Of a stretch of 26,031 nt of DNA, positions 1 through 7,451 are shown piece after piece. Position numbers and translations under genes: made by a program. The notes beneath the pieces are model-generated. The model saw only the letters and a list, made by a program, of their open reading frames with translations. It was not told the DNA's origin and made no database searches. The stretch spans positions 1 to 26,031 of the forward strand of contig JAKBBS010000024.1 in the NCBI GenBank assembly GCA_021808425.1. The letters run 5' to 3'. The stretch is from Actinomycetes bacterium. Lineage in GTDB: Bacteria; Actinomycetota; Acidimicrobiia; Acidimicrobiales; Palsa-688. How positions within the stretch are numbered: the stretch's first letter is position 1; every line of letters starts with the position of its first letter.

Positions 1-256
1 GCCACGAAACGGAGAACCTGTACGAGCGAAGCCCGAGTTGCGCCATGAGGTCCAGGTCCTCTTCGAGACGGTCGTAATGGCTGCAGGCTGTGTCACCGGT
101 GTCGCCATTGCGGACCGCGCCGGGCTTATGGGAGAACACATCCCAGATGGATACGCCGCGCCCGTCACGGTGGACCGCTCCTTCGATCTGGTAGGCCGCA
201 GTCGCAGCCCCCCACGTGAAGCCTTCAGGAAACCCATCGCCGGTCCCAGCAACCAC
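1..256 (-). CDS. GH1 family beta-glucosidase, N-terminal fragment (runs off left edge)
   Basis: Glycoside hydrolase family 1 enzymes hydrolyse beta-glucosides or related beta-glycosides with a retaining mechanism in a TIM barrel. Only the first 85 codons lie in the window. The minus-strand translation contains [15 protein letters not shown], which fits the GH1 N-terminal signature, followed by [25 protein letters not shown] and [10 protein letters not shown], all in the usual GH1 order. The start is GTG at 256, chosen because AGGAGG lies at 268-263, six bases upstream, and because it leaves the usual short GH1 N-terminus. Both catalytic glutamates would lie beyond the edge. It is divergent from the lipoprotein gene at 440. 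The family call is strong; the exact sugar substrate cannot be told. Confidence 0.9.
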   Translation of the reverse strand, partial: MVAGTGDGFPEGFTWGAATAAYQIEGAVHRDGRGVSIWDVFSHKPGAVRNGDTGDTACSHYDRLEEDLDLMAQLGLRSYRFSVSW

Positions 257-439
257 GAAGCCCCTCCTCTGGTAGTGATGCGCAAACATGCGGCAGGCTT
301 CGACACTAGTGCCACCGGGCGGCACCTCCGAGCCGGGCAGAAGTCGTGTTGACGTCCCGTTTTGCGTCTGCAATAGTTGGGCATCATTTTTAAAAGTATG
401 TTTCATTTCTCGAAAGTCAGCTAGTTGGGGAGGGACGTG
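257..439. promoter_or_regulatory. Divergent intergenic region between GH1 gene and transporter operon
   Basis: This 183-bp gap should hold the promoters of both divergent genes. An A/T-rich stretch at about 385-420 stands out from the GC-rich surroundings and includes TATGTT at 397-402, a possible -10 for the plus-strand operon, but no well-spaced -35 is visible. TTTC and GAAA half-sites around 402-416 form a small inverted repeat that could be an operator; this is a guess. The SD of the plus operon is GGGGAGGGA at 427-435. Confidence 0.4.
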
Positions 440-1489
440 ATGGATAGACTCATCTCACACAGGCGCAGGGCGCTTGGCGCAGCCGTCGGGGCTCTTTGCC
501 TACTGGGTGCTGCATGCGGCTCGACGAAGAGCTCGAGCGCCTCCAGCCCGACAACTGCAGGGAGTTCGGCGACATCGTCGACTTCTCAAGCGACGTCAGC
601 CGCCAACACTCCGACTCAGACGATCAACGTGGGCGTTCTTCCGATAGCAGACGTGGCGCCTTTGTACTTGGGTATCAAACAAGGATTCTTTGCGGCGCAG
701 CATCTCGATGTTACTGTTCACAGCCTTCAAGGCGGAGCCGCCGTCGCGAGTGCAGTCGTAGGAGGTTCCCTACAGTTCGGCTTCGGTGCCACCGCGAATA
801 TCGTCCTTGCACGCGCTCATGGGCTTCCCCTGCAATTCGTAGCCAACGGTGACCAGGCCGGATCCACTGCAGCGACCGCCTGGTCCGGAATCCTCGTCAG
901 CGCCGGCAGCGGCATCACCACGATCTCCCAGCTCGCCGGCAAGACCATCGCCGCCAACGCCACCGAGGGCGAGAACGAGCTGGCTCTAGACGCCATACTG
1001 CTACGCAATGGCGTGGCACCCTCGTCGGTGCATGTGGTAGCCCTCGCGTTCCCGACAATGCCTGCCGCGTTGACTTCGGGCCAGGTGCAAGCGGTGACAG
1101 AAGTCGAGCCGTTCGTGTCATCCATACAGGCGAAAGGAGGCAAGTTGCTCAGCCCGCTCTTCGAGGGTGAGCAGCCTTCAGAAATGGTCGCGGGCTACTT
1201 CGCTACCTCGAAAGAGATCAGTAGCGACCCGGCGCTGGTCACCCGGTTCGTCACCGCTATGAACAAGTCGCTCGCGTACGCCGCGGCCAACCCCGCCGCT
1301 GCCCAGGCGATAATCCCGACCTACACGAGCATCCCAGCTGCGGTGGCGTCGAAGCTTATCCTGCCCGTTTGGAGTCCTACGCTCAACACGTCGAGCATCC
1401 AAGCACAAGAGCAATTGATGCTGCAGTTGGGCTGGATCAAGTCGGCCGTAGCAGTCTCCAGCCTCGTCTGGGCCGGTGCAAACGGCTGA
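440..1489 (+). CDS. ABC transporter substrate-binding lipoprotein, NMT1/SsuA type
   Basis: Predicted solute-binding lipoprotein of an SsuA/TauA/NMT1-THI5-like ABC importer, tethered outside the membrane. The N-terminus has basic residues, a hydrophobic segment and a lipobox-like LLGAAC ending at Cys26, then a Ser/Thr-rich linker typical of actinobacterial lipoproteins. The binding domain begins near residue 65 ([20 protein letters not shown]) and has the family's [20 protein letters not shown] pattern. ATG at 440 is chosen over TTG 425 and GTG 437 because GGGGAGGGA at 427-435 is well spaced for it, giving 349 aa. It is the first gene of the operon and overlaps the next by 14 bases. Family members bind sulfonates, nitrate, pyrimidine precursors or aromatic acids, so the ligand is unknown. 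Confidence 0.85.
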   Translation: MDRLISHRRRALGAAVGALCLLGAACGSTKSSSASSPTTAGSSATSSTSQATSAANTPTQTINVGVLPIADVAPLYLGIKQGFFAAQHLDVTVHSLQGGAAVASAVVGGSLQFGFGATANIVLARAHGLPLQFVANGDQAGSTAATAWSGILVSAGSGITTISQLAGKTIAANATEGENELALDAILLRNGVAPSSVHVVALAFPTMPAALTSGQVQAVTEVEPFVSSIQAKGGKLLSPLFEGEQPSEMVAGYFATSKEISSDPALVTRFVTAMNKSLAYAAANPAAAQAIIPTYTSIPAAVASKLILPVWSPTLNTSSIQAQEQLMLQLGWIKSAVAVSSLVWAGANG

Positions 1490-2342
1490 CATAGGCTCGA
1501 CGGCGGACGGCGTACGCTTGGCCGATCCGAGACTCGTCGGTCCAACCTCACAAGCTCCGCGAAAGTTCCGGCGCTCTGGGCTCGACTTGCGACGGGCGGC
1601 AAGACAGTTCGGCGGCGTCGCGGTTGCCGTCGGGGTATGGGAAGTCGTGAGTGTTAGCGGAGCCGTCACAAACCAGGCGCTCGCAAGTGTCAGTAACACC
1701 GCCGTGGCGATTTGGACTCACGCTGGATCGCTTGCCGACGCAGCAGGCGCCACGCTCGAAGCTTGGGGCGTCGGTCTCACAATTGCGATCACCGCCGGGA
1801 TCGTCCTCGGCACAGTCGTGGGCCGCTCGAGGATCGCCGAGGCATCGACCGAGATCCTGGTCAGGATGATGAGACCCCTACCTTCGCTGGCGCTGATTCC
1901 GATAGCGATACTTGCCTTCGGACTCGGCCTCAAGATGACCGCGGGACTCGTCGCGTTCACATCGTTCTGGCCGATCTTCATAAATACGCGCTACGGAGTC
2001 CGACAGGTAGACAACCTGTTCATCGAGACAGGACGAGTACTGGACTTAAGAGGCGCATCACTTCTCGCCCGCGTGGTCCTTCCCTGCGCAGCTCCGCTGA
2101 TCGCAAGCGGCATCCAGGTGGCTTTCGGCTTGGCATTGGTCGTGACGGTATCGGTGGAGCTTGTAGGAGGCACTGGCGGCATCGGCTCGTTCGTACTGCA
2201 AGCACAGCAGGCCAATGAAGTGCCCTTGATGTATGCGGGCATCGTCGCGGGTGGGACACTCGGCTGGCTCTTGAACATCGCCTCGACGGCAATCTCGACT
2301 CGACTTCTTCCCTGGGCGGATCGCAGGGAGTCCCCGGCATGA
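1476..2342 (+). CDS. ABC transporter permease (SsuC/TauC-like), first copy
   Basis: Inner-membrane permease of the importer, 288 aa, BPD_transp_1 family. About 45 hydrophilic residues precede the first hydrophobic segment, then several membrane helices follow. The conserved core PLPSLALIPIAILAFGLGLK and the EAA-type cytoplasmic loop (ETGRVLDLRGASLLARVVLP) that contacts the ATPase are visible. The GTG start at 1476 lies inside the end of the lipoprotein gene. No clear SD is seen, so translation is probably coupled. The gene ends in an ATGA overlap with the second permease. The two permeases are clearly different in sequence, which suggests a heterodimer. Family is secure; substrate unknown. 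Confidence 0.87.
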   Translation: MQTADIGSTADGVRLADPRLVGPTSQAPRKFRRSGLDLRRAARQFGGVAVAVGVWEVVSVSGAVTNQALASVSNTAVAIWTHAGSLADAAGATLEAWGVGLTIAITAGIVLGTVVGRSRIAEASTEILVRMMRPLPSLALIPIAILAFGLGLKMTAGLVAFTSFWPIFINTRYGVRQVDNLFIETGRVLDLRGASLLARVVLPCAAPLIASGIQVAFGLALVVTVSVELVGGTGGIGSFVLQAQQANEVPLMYAGIVAGGTLGWLLNIASTAISTRLLPWADRRESPA

Positions 2343-3154
2343 ACCTCGCAATGCGTACCATCGCGACGTCTCGACGACGCAGGCAGCGCATCGGCTACTG
2401 GGGCCTCGGTTGGCTGGGCCTGGCCCTCGCCGCCCTCGCTTGGCAGATCGCTTCGCTGCTGTGGGGAAGCTCGATAATCCCGACTTTCACGGCATCGGCC
2501 GCACGGTCCTGGGACCTTCTAGACAGCTCGGTGCTCACCAAAGACCTGGTCCCATCGGTGGAGAGAACTCTCCTCGGTTTCGCGATCAGTGCAGTCCTCG
2601 GCGTCACGGTAGGGATGCTGACCGGGTACTACCGGGCATTTACCGACTGGACCAAGGCCGTTTTCGCGTTCATGCGTTTCATGCCCACACCGCTCTTGGT
2701 GCCGGTCGCACTCGTCGTGTTCGGTCTCGGGAGCAAGATGGTGGTCGCGATCATCGTCACAGCCGCGGTCTGGCCCGTCTTGATCAACACCGCAAACGCA
2801 ACTGCAGCTCTCGATCCGACCGTCGTCGACACCGCGCGAATGCTCGGCCTCAAAGGAAGGGCGCTACTTCAAAAGGTGCTCCTACCGGCGGTGAGCCCGC
2901 AGGTCTTCGCCGGCCTGCGCGTTGCGATCAGTGTCTCCTTGGCCGTGATGGTCGTGTCCGAGATCCTTGGCGGCGGGTCGGGAATCGGCTATTTCATCGC
3001 TAGCGCCCAGCAGTCTTTCAGGATCACCGCAAGCTACGCTGGTGTACTGCTGCTATGCCTTCTCGGCTGGGCGTTCGATACTGCCTTCCTGCTCGCCGAG
3101 GGCAGGCTCCTTGCGTGGCAACGCGGTACCGTCGGGGGCGGCCAGTATGCCTGA
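2339..3154 (+). CDS. ABC transporter permease (SsuC/TauC-like), second copy
   Basis: Second membrane subunit of the same importer, 271 aa. Its core (FMRFMPTPLLVPVALVVFGL) and EAA loop (DTARMLGLKGRALLQKVLLP) align with those of the upstream permease but differ at many positions, so this is an old duplication rather than a recent copy. The ATG overlaps the previous TGA (ATGA), a classic coupled start, and the gene overlaps the ATPase gene by 8 bases. SsuC/TauC transporters normally use one permease as a homodimer, so a pair served by one ATPase is less common. Confidence 0.87.
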   Translation: MNLAMRTIATSRRRRQRIGYWGLGWLGLALAALAWQIASLLWGSSIIPTFTASAARSWDLLDSSVLTKDLVPSVERTLLGFAISAVLGVTVGMLTGYYRAFTDWTKAVFAFMRFMPTPLLVPVALVVFGLGSKMVVAIIVTAAVWPVLINTANATAALDPTVVDTARMLGLKGRALLQKVLLPAVSPQVFAGLRVAISVSLAVMVVSEILGGGSGIGYFIASAQQSFRITASYAGVLLLCLLGWAFDTAFLLAEGRLLAWQRGTVGGGQYA

Positions 3155-3980
3155 CCCGATTCTCTCGCTTCGACACCTCGGGGTCACACTGCACGGAAGG
3201 GACGGCTCGGTCAACGAGGTAACCGCCGACCTCAGCCTCGACCTCGGTCGCCGCGAGTTCGTGAGCATCGTCGGGCCCTCGGGGAGCGGCAAGACGACAC
3301 TCCTGCGCGCAGCTTCGGGGCTTCGCCGTCCGGACAAAGGAGACGTCCTCTTCGACGGACGGCCGCTCGTCGAGGTGGCACCGGGGATATCGATCGTGTT
3401 CCAGGAGTACAACAAAAGTCTCTTCCCGTGGATGTCGATCGGGAAGAACGTCTCACTTGGCGCACGGAGATTGCCGCAAGCGCAACGTCAAAGCCACGTC
3501 GACGCGGCACTCGCGAGCGTCGGTCTTGAAGGTTTCGCATCCAGATACCCGTGGGAGCTTTCCGGAGGAATGCAGCAGCGCGCTGCCCTGGCCCGTGCGA
3601 TGGTTTCGGACCCGAAGCTTCTCATGATGGACGAGCCGTTCGCGTCCGTCGACGCTCTCACCCGAGGTCACCTCGAAGACGTCGTCGCGGACCTGTGGGA
3701 GCGTTCCTCGTTCGCGGCGCTTCTCGTAACCCACGACGTCGGCGAGGCCGTCTATCTCGGCGACCGGGTCCTCGTGCTTTCGGCTAGGCCGTCCCGGATT
3801 CTCGCGGAGATACCCGTCGACCTTCCGCGGCCGCGCTCGCAGCGCCACACCCGACTCCTTCCCCGCTTCGCAGAGCTCGAAGCCGAGGTCTTGAGCCACG
3901 TCGAGTCGGCCGGCCGAAGTGCAGCGCTTACGCGGCCGGAGTCGGTAAGCGAAACACAGCCCACGGAGCGACTCGCGTGA
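3147..3980 (+). CDS. ABC transporter ATP-binding protein (SsuB/TauB-like)
   Basis: ATPase that powers the importer, 277 aa. It has Walker A GPSGSGKTT (43-51), the Q-loop region FQEYNKSLFPW (85-95), signature LSGGMQQR (138-145), Walker B LLMMDEP (158-164) and the switch His of THD (196). The FPW element after the Q-loop is typical of SsuB/TauB/NrtD ATPases. ATG 3147 is preferred over any upstream start because it gives a normal-length N-terminus and overlaps the permease gene by only 8 bases. It ends in a GTGA overlap with the ThDP enzyme gene, which links transport and metabolism in one transcript. Confidence 0.92.
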   Translation: MPDPILSLRHLGVTLHGRDGSVNEVTADLSLDLGRREFVSIVGPSGSGKTTLLRAASGLRRPDKGDVLFDGRPLVEVAPGISIVFQEYNKSLFPWMSIGKNVSLGARRLPQAQRQSHVDAALASVGLEGFASRYPWELSGGMQQRAALARAMVSDPKLLMMDEPFASVDALTRGHLEDVVADLWERSSFAALLVTHDVGEAVYLGDRVLVLSARPSRILAEIPVDLPRPRSQRHTRLLPRFAELEAEVLSHVESAGRSAALTRPESVSETQPTERLA

Positions 3981-5593
3981 TCTCAGTCGGCGATGCTACC
4001 TACGAAACTTGCAGGAACCTCGGCCTGACGACCATGTTTGCAAACCCCGGCTCGACCGAGATCCCCTTTCTGTGCAGGCCCGACAGCGGAATCCGGTTCG
4101 TTCTCGCTCTACATGAAAGTTCCGTCGTCGGCGCGGCAACCGGCTTCGCGTTGGCTACGGGCGATCCCTCCCTCGTCGTGCTGCATACGACCGCTGGATA
4201 CGGCAACGCGGTCGGGGCACTCGCGACTGCAAGGGTCAACCGCGCGCCGCTCGTGGTCATCGTCGGCCAGCAGGACCGCCGTCACCTTGCGCTCAGACCG
4301 TTCCTCGCAGGCGACCTCGATGGGCTGGCAGGCTCCTACCCGGTCTGGCGCTGCCAACCGGCGCTCGCGACCGACGTCCCGGGAGCCATCGAGCAGGCCT
4401 GGCATGAAGCCAAGATGCGTCGCGGCCCGGCGGTAGTCGTCGTCCCCATGGACGACTGGGACGCTGAGGCGAAGCCGGGCTCCAGGGTTGCCGCACGCCG
4501 TATCGTCGACGCATCCGGGGCAGATTCGGGCGCAATCGACGACTTGGCGGCTCTCGTGGAGGCCTCTACCTCACCTGCGATCGTCACTGGGGCCGACGCC
4601 GACAGCGAGAAGGCCTGGGAAGCGATCGTCTCCCTCGCAGAGCGGCTGCAGGCTCCGGTATGGCAAGAGGCGTTTGGTGCAAGGGCCGGCTTCCCGCAAA
4701 ACCATCAACTGTTCGCCGGTCACCTACCGTCGGGCCGGGACCGGCTGCGCTGCTCGCTTCGACAACACGACCTCATAGTGGTCATCGGCGCCCCCGCGTT
4801 CCGCCAGTACCCGTACGAGTCGGGGCCGCTCGTAGTAGACGGGGTTCGGGTTGCGATGATCGTCGACGACCCGGACCTGGCACAACATAGCCCGGCCGAT
4901 CTCGCGATCATCGGGCCGATACCCGCAGTGTGTAGTCGGCTGGCCGACCTTGTCACGGTACGGCGTCCCCAGCCCACCCGAGCCGAAAGTGATGTCCTTG
5001 CCACGCCCGAAGGGAACGCTGCAGCGACAGAAGCTAACGACATGCTCCGGCCATCCGACGTGTTGCGCGGCATCGCGCGTCGAATCGCCGAAGACTGTGT
5101 AGTGGTCGAAGAATGCCCGTCAAGCCGTCCGGACCTGCACAGGATCCTCCCCGCCCGCCGTCCACTCGGCTTTGTCAGTGCGGCCATGGGCGGACTCGGC
5201 TTCGCCATGCCGGCTGCAGTCGGAATCCGAATAGGCCTGCCGGATCGACAAGTCGTGGCGGTAACAGGTGACGGTTCCGCCCTCTACGGCATTCAGGCTG
5301 TCTGGACGGCAGTTCACTACAAGGTCGCAGTCATCTTCGTTGTCCTGTCGAACGGACGTTACGCAATAATGGACCACCTCGCCAGGAAGCGAGGCGTCCC
5401 AGGGCCGTGGCCCGCTTTCAGCGAGATCAACGTTGCGCGGATCGCCCAAGGGTTCGGCTGCAGGACACGCCGCGTCGAAGGGCACCGCCAGCTCGAGGAA
5501 GTGCTTGACGAAGCCTTGAGCAGGCGGACTCGACCAGACGAACCGTTTCTCATCGACGCCGTCGTGCGCGACGACTCGGAGTTCACGCCGTGA
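3977..5593 (+). CDS. Thiamine-diphosphate enzyme, benzoylformate decarboxylase-like
   Basis: Predicted cytoplasmic ThDP-dependent 2-keto acid decarboxylase or carboligase, 538 aa, about the size of benzoylformate decarboxylase (BFD). All three domains are seen: N-terminal PYR domain (NPGSTEIPF, LHESSVVGAATG, VLHTTAGYGNAVGAL), central domain near 180-330, and C-terminal PP domain with GDG at 431-433 and SNG at 458-460 for Mg-ThDP. Numbering coincides with BFD for Ser26, Glu47 (cofactor activation) and His70. By my recalled alignment, the position of BFD His281 is Tyr278 in FRQYPYES, so the reaction or substrate probably differs. The GTG start overlaps the ATPase stop by 4 bases. Acetolactate-synthase-like or oxalyl-CoA-type activity is less likely. 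Confidence 0.85.
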   Translation: MISVGDATYETCRNLGLTTMFANPGSTEIPFLCRPDSGIRFVLALHESSVVGAATGFALATGDPSLVVLHTTAGYGNAVGALATARVNRAPLVVIVGQQDRRHLALRPFLAGDLDGLAGSYPVWRCQPALATDVPGAIEQAWHEAKMRRGPAVVVVPMDDWDAEAKPGSRVAARRIVDASGADSGAIDDLAALVEASTSPAIVTGADADSEKAWEAIVSLAERLQAPVWQEAFGARAGFPQNHQLFAGHLPSGRDRLRCSLRQHDLIVVIGAPAFRQYPYESGPLVVDGVRVAMIVDDPDLAQHSPADLAIIGPIPAVCSRLADLVTVRRPQPTRAESDVLATPEGNAAATEANDMLRPSDVLRGIARRIAEDCVVVEECPSSRPDLHRILPARRPLGFVSAAMGGLGFAMPAAVGIRIGLPDRQVVAVTGDGSALYGIQAVWTAVHYKVAVIFVVLSNGRYAIMDHLARKRGVPGPWPAFSEINVARIAQGFGCRTRRVEGHRQLEEVLDEALSRRTRPDEPFLIDAVVRDDSEFTP

Positions 5594-5630
5594 TCAATCG
5601 GCGCGTCACAGACGAAAGGATATACACCCC

Positions 5631-6503
5631 ATGAAACTCGTGTCTTTCGACGAAGGGCGCGTCGGCCGCCTGACAGATGGCCAGATAGTCGAGTTGGACT
5701 GCCCTTCCCTGCGGGCCTACTTCGAGCTGGAGGGCGATGTGCGAGAGACAGGAGCCGTCCTTGCCTTGGACTCGGTTCGACTGAGGGCGCCGATCGTCCC
5801 GAAGAAATTCTTTCACACTGCCGGGAACTTCCGCGAGCACCACGAGGACCTAGCGCGGGTCAGTTGGTCGCATCCGGTCAACAAAGGCATCGTCTTCTTC
5901 CAGAACGTGGACGCGATTATCGGGCCCGAGGATCCGATCGTCTACCCCGGAAAGCTCACCGAGGAGCTGGACTACGAGCTGGAGATGGCCATCGTGATAT
6001 CCAAGCCGGGCAAGTTCTTCAGCGCCGACGAGGCTGCGGACCATATCGGCGGCTACGTCGTCTTCAACGACATCACCGCCCGTGACATCCAACGCAGGGA
6101 GATGGAGTCAGGCGTCTTTTCCTTCTCGAAGGCGATCGACACATTCTGCCCTCTCGGCCCTTACGTTGTGACCGCCGATGAGGTGGGCGACCCGCACGAT
6201 CTCGACATGGAGCTCCGTGTGAACGGGCAGGTACGCCAGAAGTCGAACACCAGCCGGATGTCTGTGTCAATCCCACAGCTTGTCGCCTACCACTCGCCGC
6301 AGGTCTATTCGGCAGGCGACCTGCTTACCACCGGCACCATTGCCGGGGTTGCAGCCAGCACCAGCGACCCGTTCGCCAACTACCTGAAACCCGGGGACGT
6401 GGTCGAGGCAGAGATCGAGAAGCTCGGAATCCTGCGCAACCGGGTGGTTGCATGGGAGGACGCTCACGGCATTCCTGCTCCGACCGGCGACGAATGGCTT
6501 TAG
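5631..6503 (+). CDS. Fumarylacetoacetate hydrolase family protein (first copy)
   Basis: Member of the FAH/HpcE superfamily, metal-dependent enzymes that hydrolyse, decarboxylate or isomerise keto-enol acids; 290 aa. An N-terminal cap of about 55 residues is followed by the catalytic domain (PKKFFHTAGNFREHHED). Expected metal ligands are Glu116 and Glu118 in LDYELEMAIVI and Asp147 in FNDITARD. The C-terminal TTGTIAGVAAST matches the family's TGTPxGVG loop, although Pro is replaced. ATG 5631 has AAAGGA at 5615-5620. It follows the ThDP gene by 37 bases. Isomerase, hydrolase and oxaloacetate decarboxylase activities all occur in this family, so no reaction is assigned. Confidence 0.88.
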   Translation: MKLVSFDEGRVGRLTDGQIVELDCPSLRAYFELEGDVRETGAVLALDSVRLRAPIVPKKFFHTAGNFREHHEDLARVSWSHPVNKGIVFFQNVDAIIGPEDPIVYPGKLTEELDYELEMAIVISKPGKFFSADEAADHIGGYVVFNDITARDIQRREMESGVFSFSKAIDTFCPLGPYVVTADEVGDPHDLDMELRVNGQVRQKSNTSRMSVSIPQLVAYHSPQVYSAGDLLTTGTIAGVAASTSDPFANYLKPGDVVEAEIEKLGILRNRVVAWEDAHGIPAPTGDEWL

Positions 6504-6546
6504 CCATTCCTTCCAACGGGCAATTAACCGAAAGGAAGCAATTAAT

Positions 6547-7374
6547 ATGACATTTACGCCGACACAAGAGGCGTTTCCACGCCAGCTCAGCTTTCCACAG
6601 ACAGTGTTTCCCCGCTTCGAAGGCAAGTGGGTGCTCGTGACGGGAGCCGGCACGGGGTTCGGCGCGACTTTGGCGCTGCGTGCTGCGGCCGAAGGGGCGA
6701 ACGTGGTCGTGCACTACCACGCTTCCGAGGAAGGAGCACGTCGAACAGCTTCGGGAGTCGAAGCGCTCGGCCGTCAATCTGTCATCATACAAGCTGACAT
6801 CAAAAGCTGGTCCGACATCAAGGCGATGACCGATCGGGCCTGGGATCTGACCGGTGGCCTCGACGTGCTCGTCAACAACGTCGGAGACATCGCTACCGAT
6901 CAGATGTCGTGGCGTGACATCGACGAGGCCGTCATCGACCGGGTTCTAGCTGTCGATATCAAAGGAACCATGTTGATGATGCACGAGAACGGCCTACGGA
7001 TGCTTGACCGCGGGCGTGGCTGCATCGTCAACATCGGCTCGACTGTCGTTGTGCGAGGCAGCCCGAGAGCCCCGCAGTATGCCGCCGGCAAATACGGGAT
7101 GCTCGGCCTCACCAAATCGTACGCTGCTGCGTTCGCTCCGACCGTACGGGTAAATGCGTTCGGTCCCGGTTTCATGGAGACCGAGTCCACTTTGGGGCGC
7201 GAGGACTGGAACAATGGGCGTCGCCAGCGCGTGATCTCCCAGACCCCAATGAGCCGCGTTCCGCCGCCTGAGGAGCTTGCCGCCGCAGCGTTGTGGTTGG
7301 CGACCGACGATGCCTCCCACATGACCGGCAACTTCATCATGTGCGACGGCGGCTACAGCATGATCGGAGCGTGA
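6547..7374 (+). CDS. Short-chain dehydrogenase/reductase (SDR)
   Basis: Classical SDR, 275 aa, predicted NAD(P)-dependent alcohol dehydrogenase or ketoreductase in the cytoplasm. Visible motifs are the Rossmann TGAGTGFG (32-39), NNVG (110-113, usually NNAG), catalytic Ser165 in NIGSTVV and YAAGK with Tyr178 and Lys182, and the C-terminal DGGYS common to this family. ATG 6547 is chosen because AAAGGAAG at 6531-6538 lies 8 bases upstream; the 33 extra upstream codons would overlap the FAH gene and look like noise. Its place between two FAH genes suggests it oxidises or reduces an intermediate of the same pathway, as in non-phosphorylating sugar-acid pathways where an SDR makes the diketo acid that an FAH enzyme cleaves. 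That role is inference. Confidence 0.9.
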   Translation: MTFTPTQEAFPRQLSFPQTVFPRFEGKWVLVTGAGTGFGATLALRAAAEGANVVVHYHASEEGARRTASGVEALGRQSVIIQADIKSWSDIKAMTDRAWDLTGGLDVLVNNVGDIATDQMSWRDIDEAVIDRVLAVDIKGTMLMMHENGLRMLDRGRGCIVNIGSTVVVRGSPRAPQYAAGKYGMLGLTKSYAAAFAPTVRVNAFGPGFMETESTLGREDWNNGRRQRVISQTPMSRVPPPEELAAAALWLATDDASHMTGNFIMCDGGYSMIGA

Positions 7375-7376
7375 AC

Positions 7377-7451
7377 ATGAACGTGCTTGGGAGCAGGCCG
7401 CGCCAGCGCGCTCACCGCCCTTCGAGGATCGAAGCAACCCGGCGACGATGA
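7377..7451 (+). CDS. Possible 24-codon leader ORF coupled to the second FAH gene
   Basis: A short ORF of 24 codons begins two bases after the SDR stop. GGAG at 7366-7369, inside the end of the SDR gene, is seven bases before its ATG, which is near-ideal spacing. Its TGA overlaps the ATG of the next gene as ATGA (7448-7451). The peptide is rich in Arg and resembles no domain I know. The downstream gene lacks an SD of its own, so this ORF may exist to bring ribosomes to it. It could instead be chance. Confidence 0.35.
   Translation: MNVLGSRPRQRAHRPSRIEATRRR

Noticed and set aside
38..352. Plus-strand 104-codon ORF at the left edge
   Set aside because: It is the antisense of the GH1 N-terminus, has no recognisable domain, and the minus-strand frame explains the sequence.
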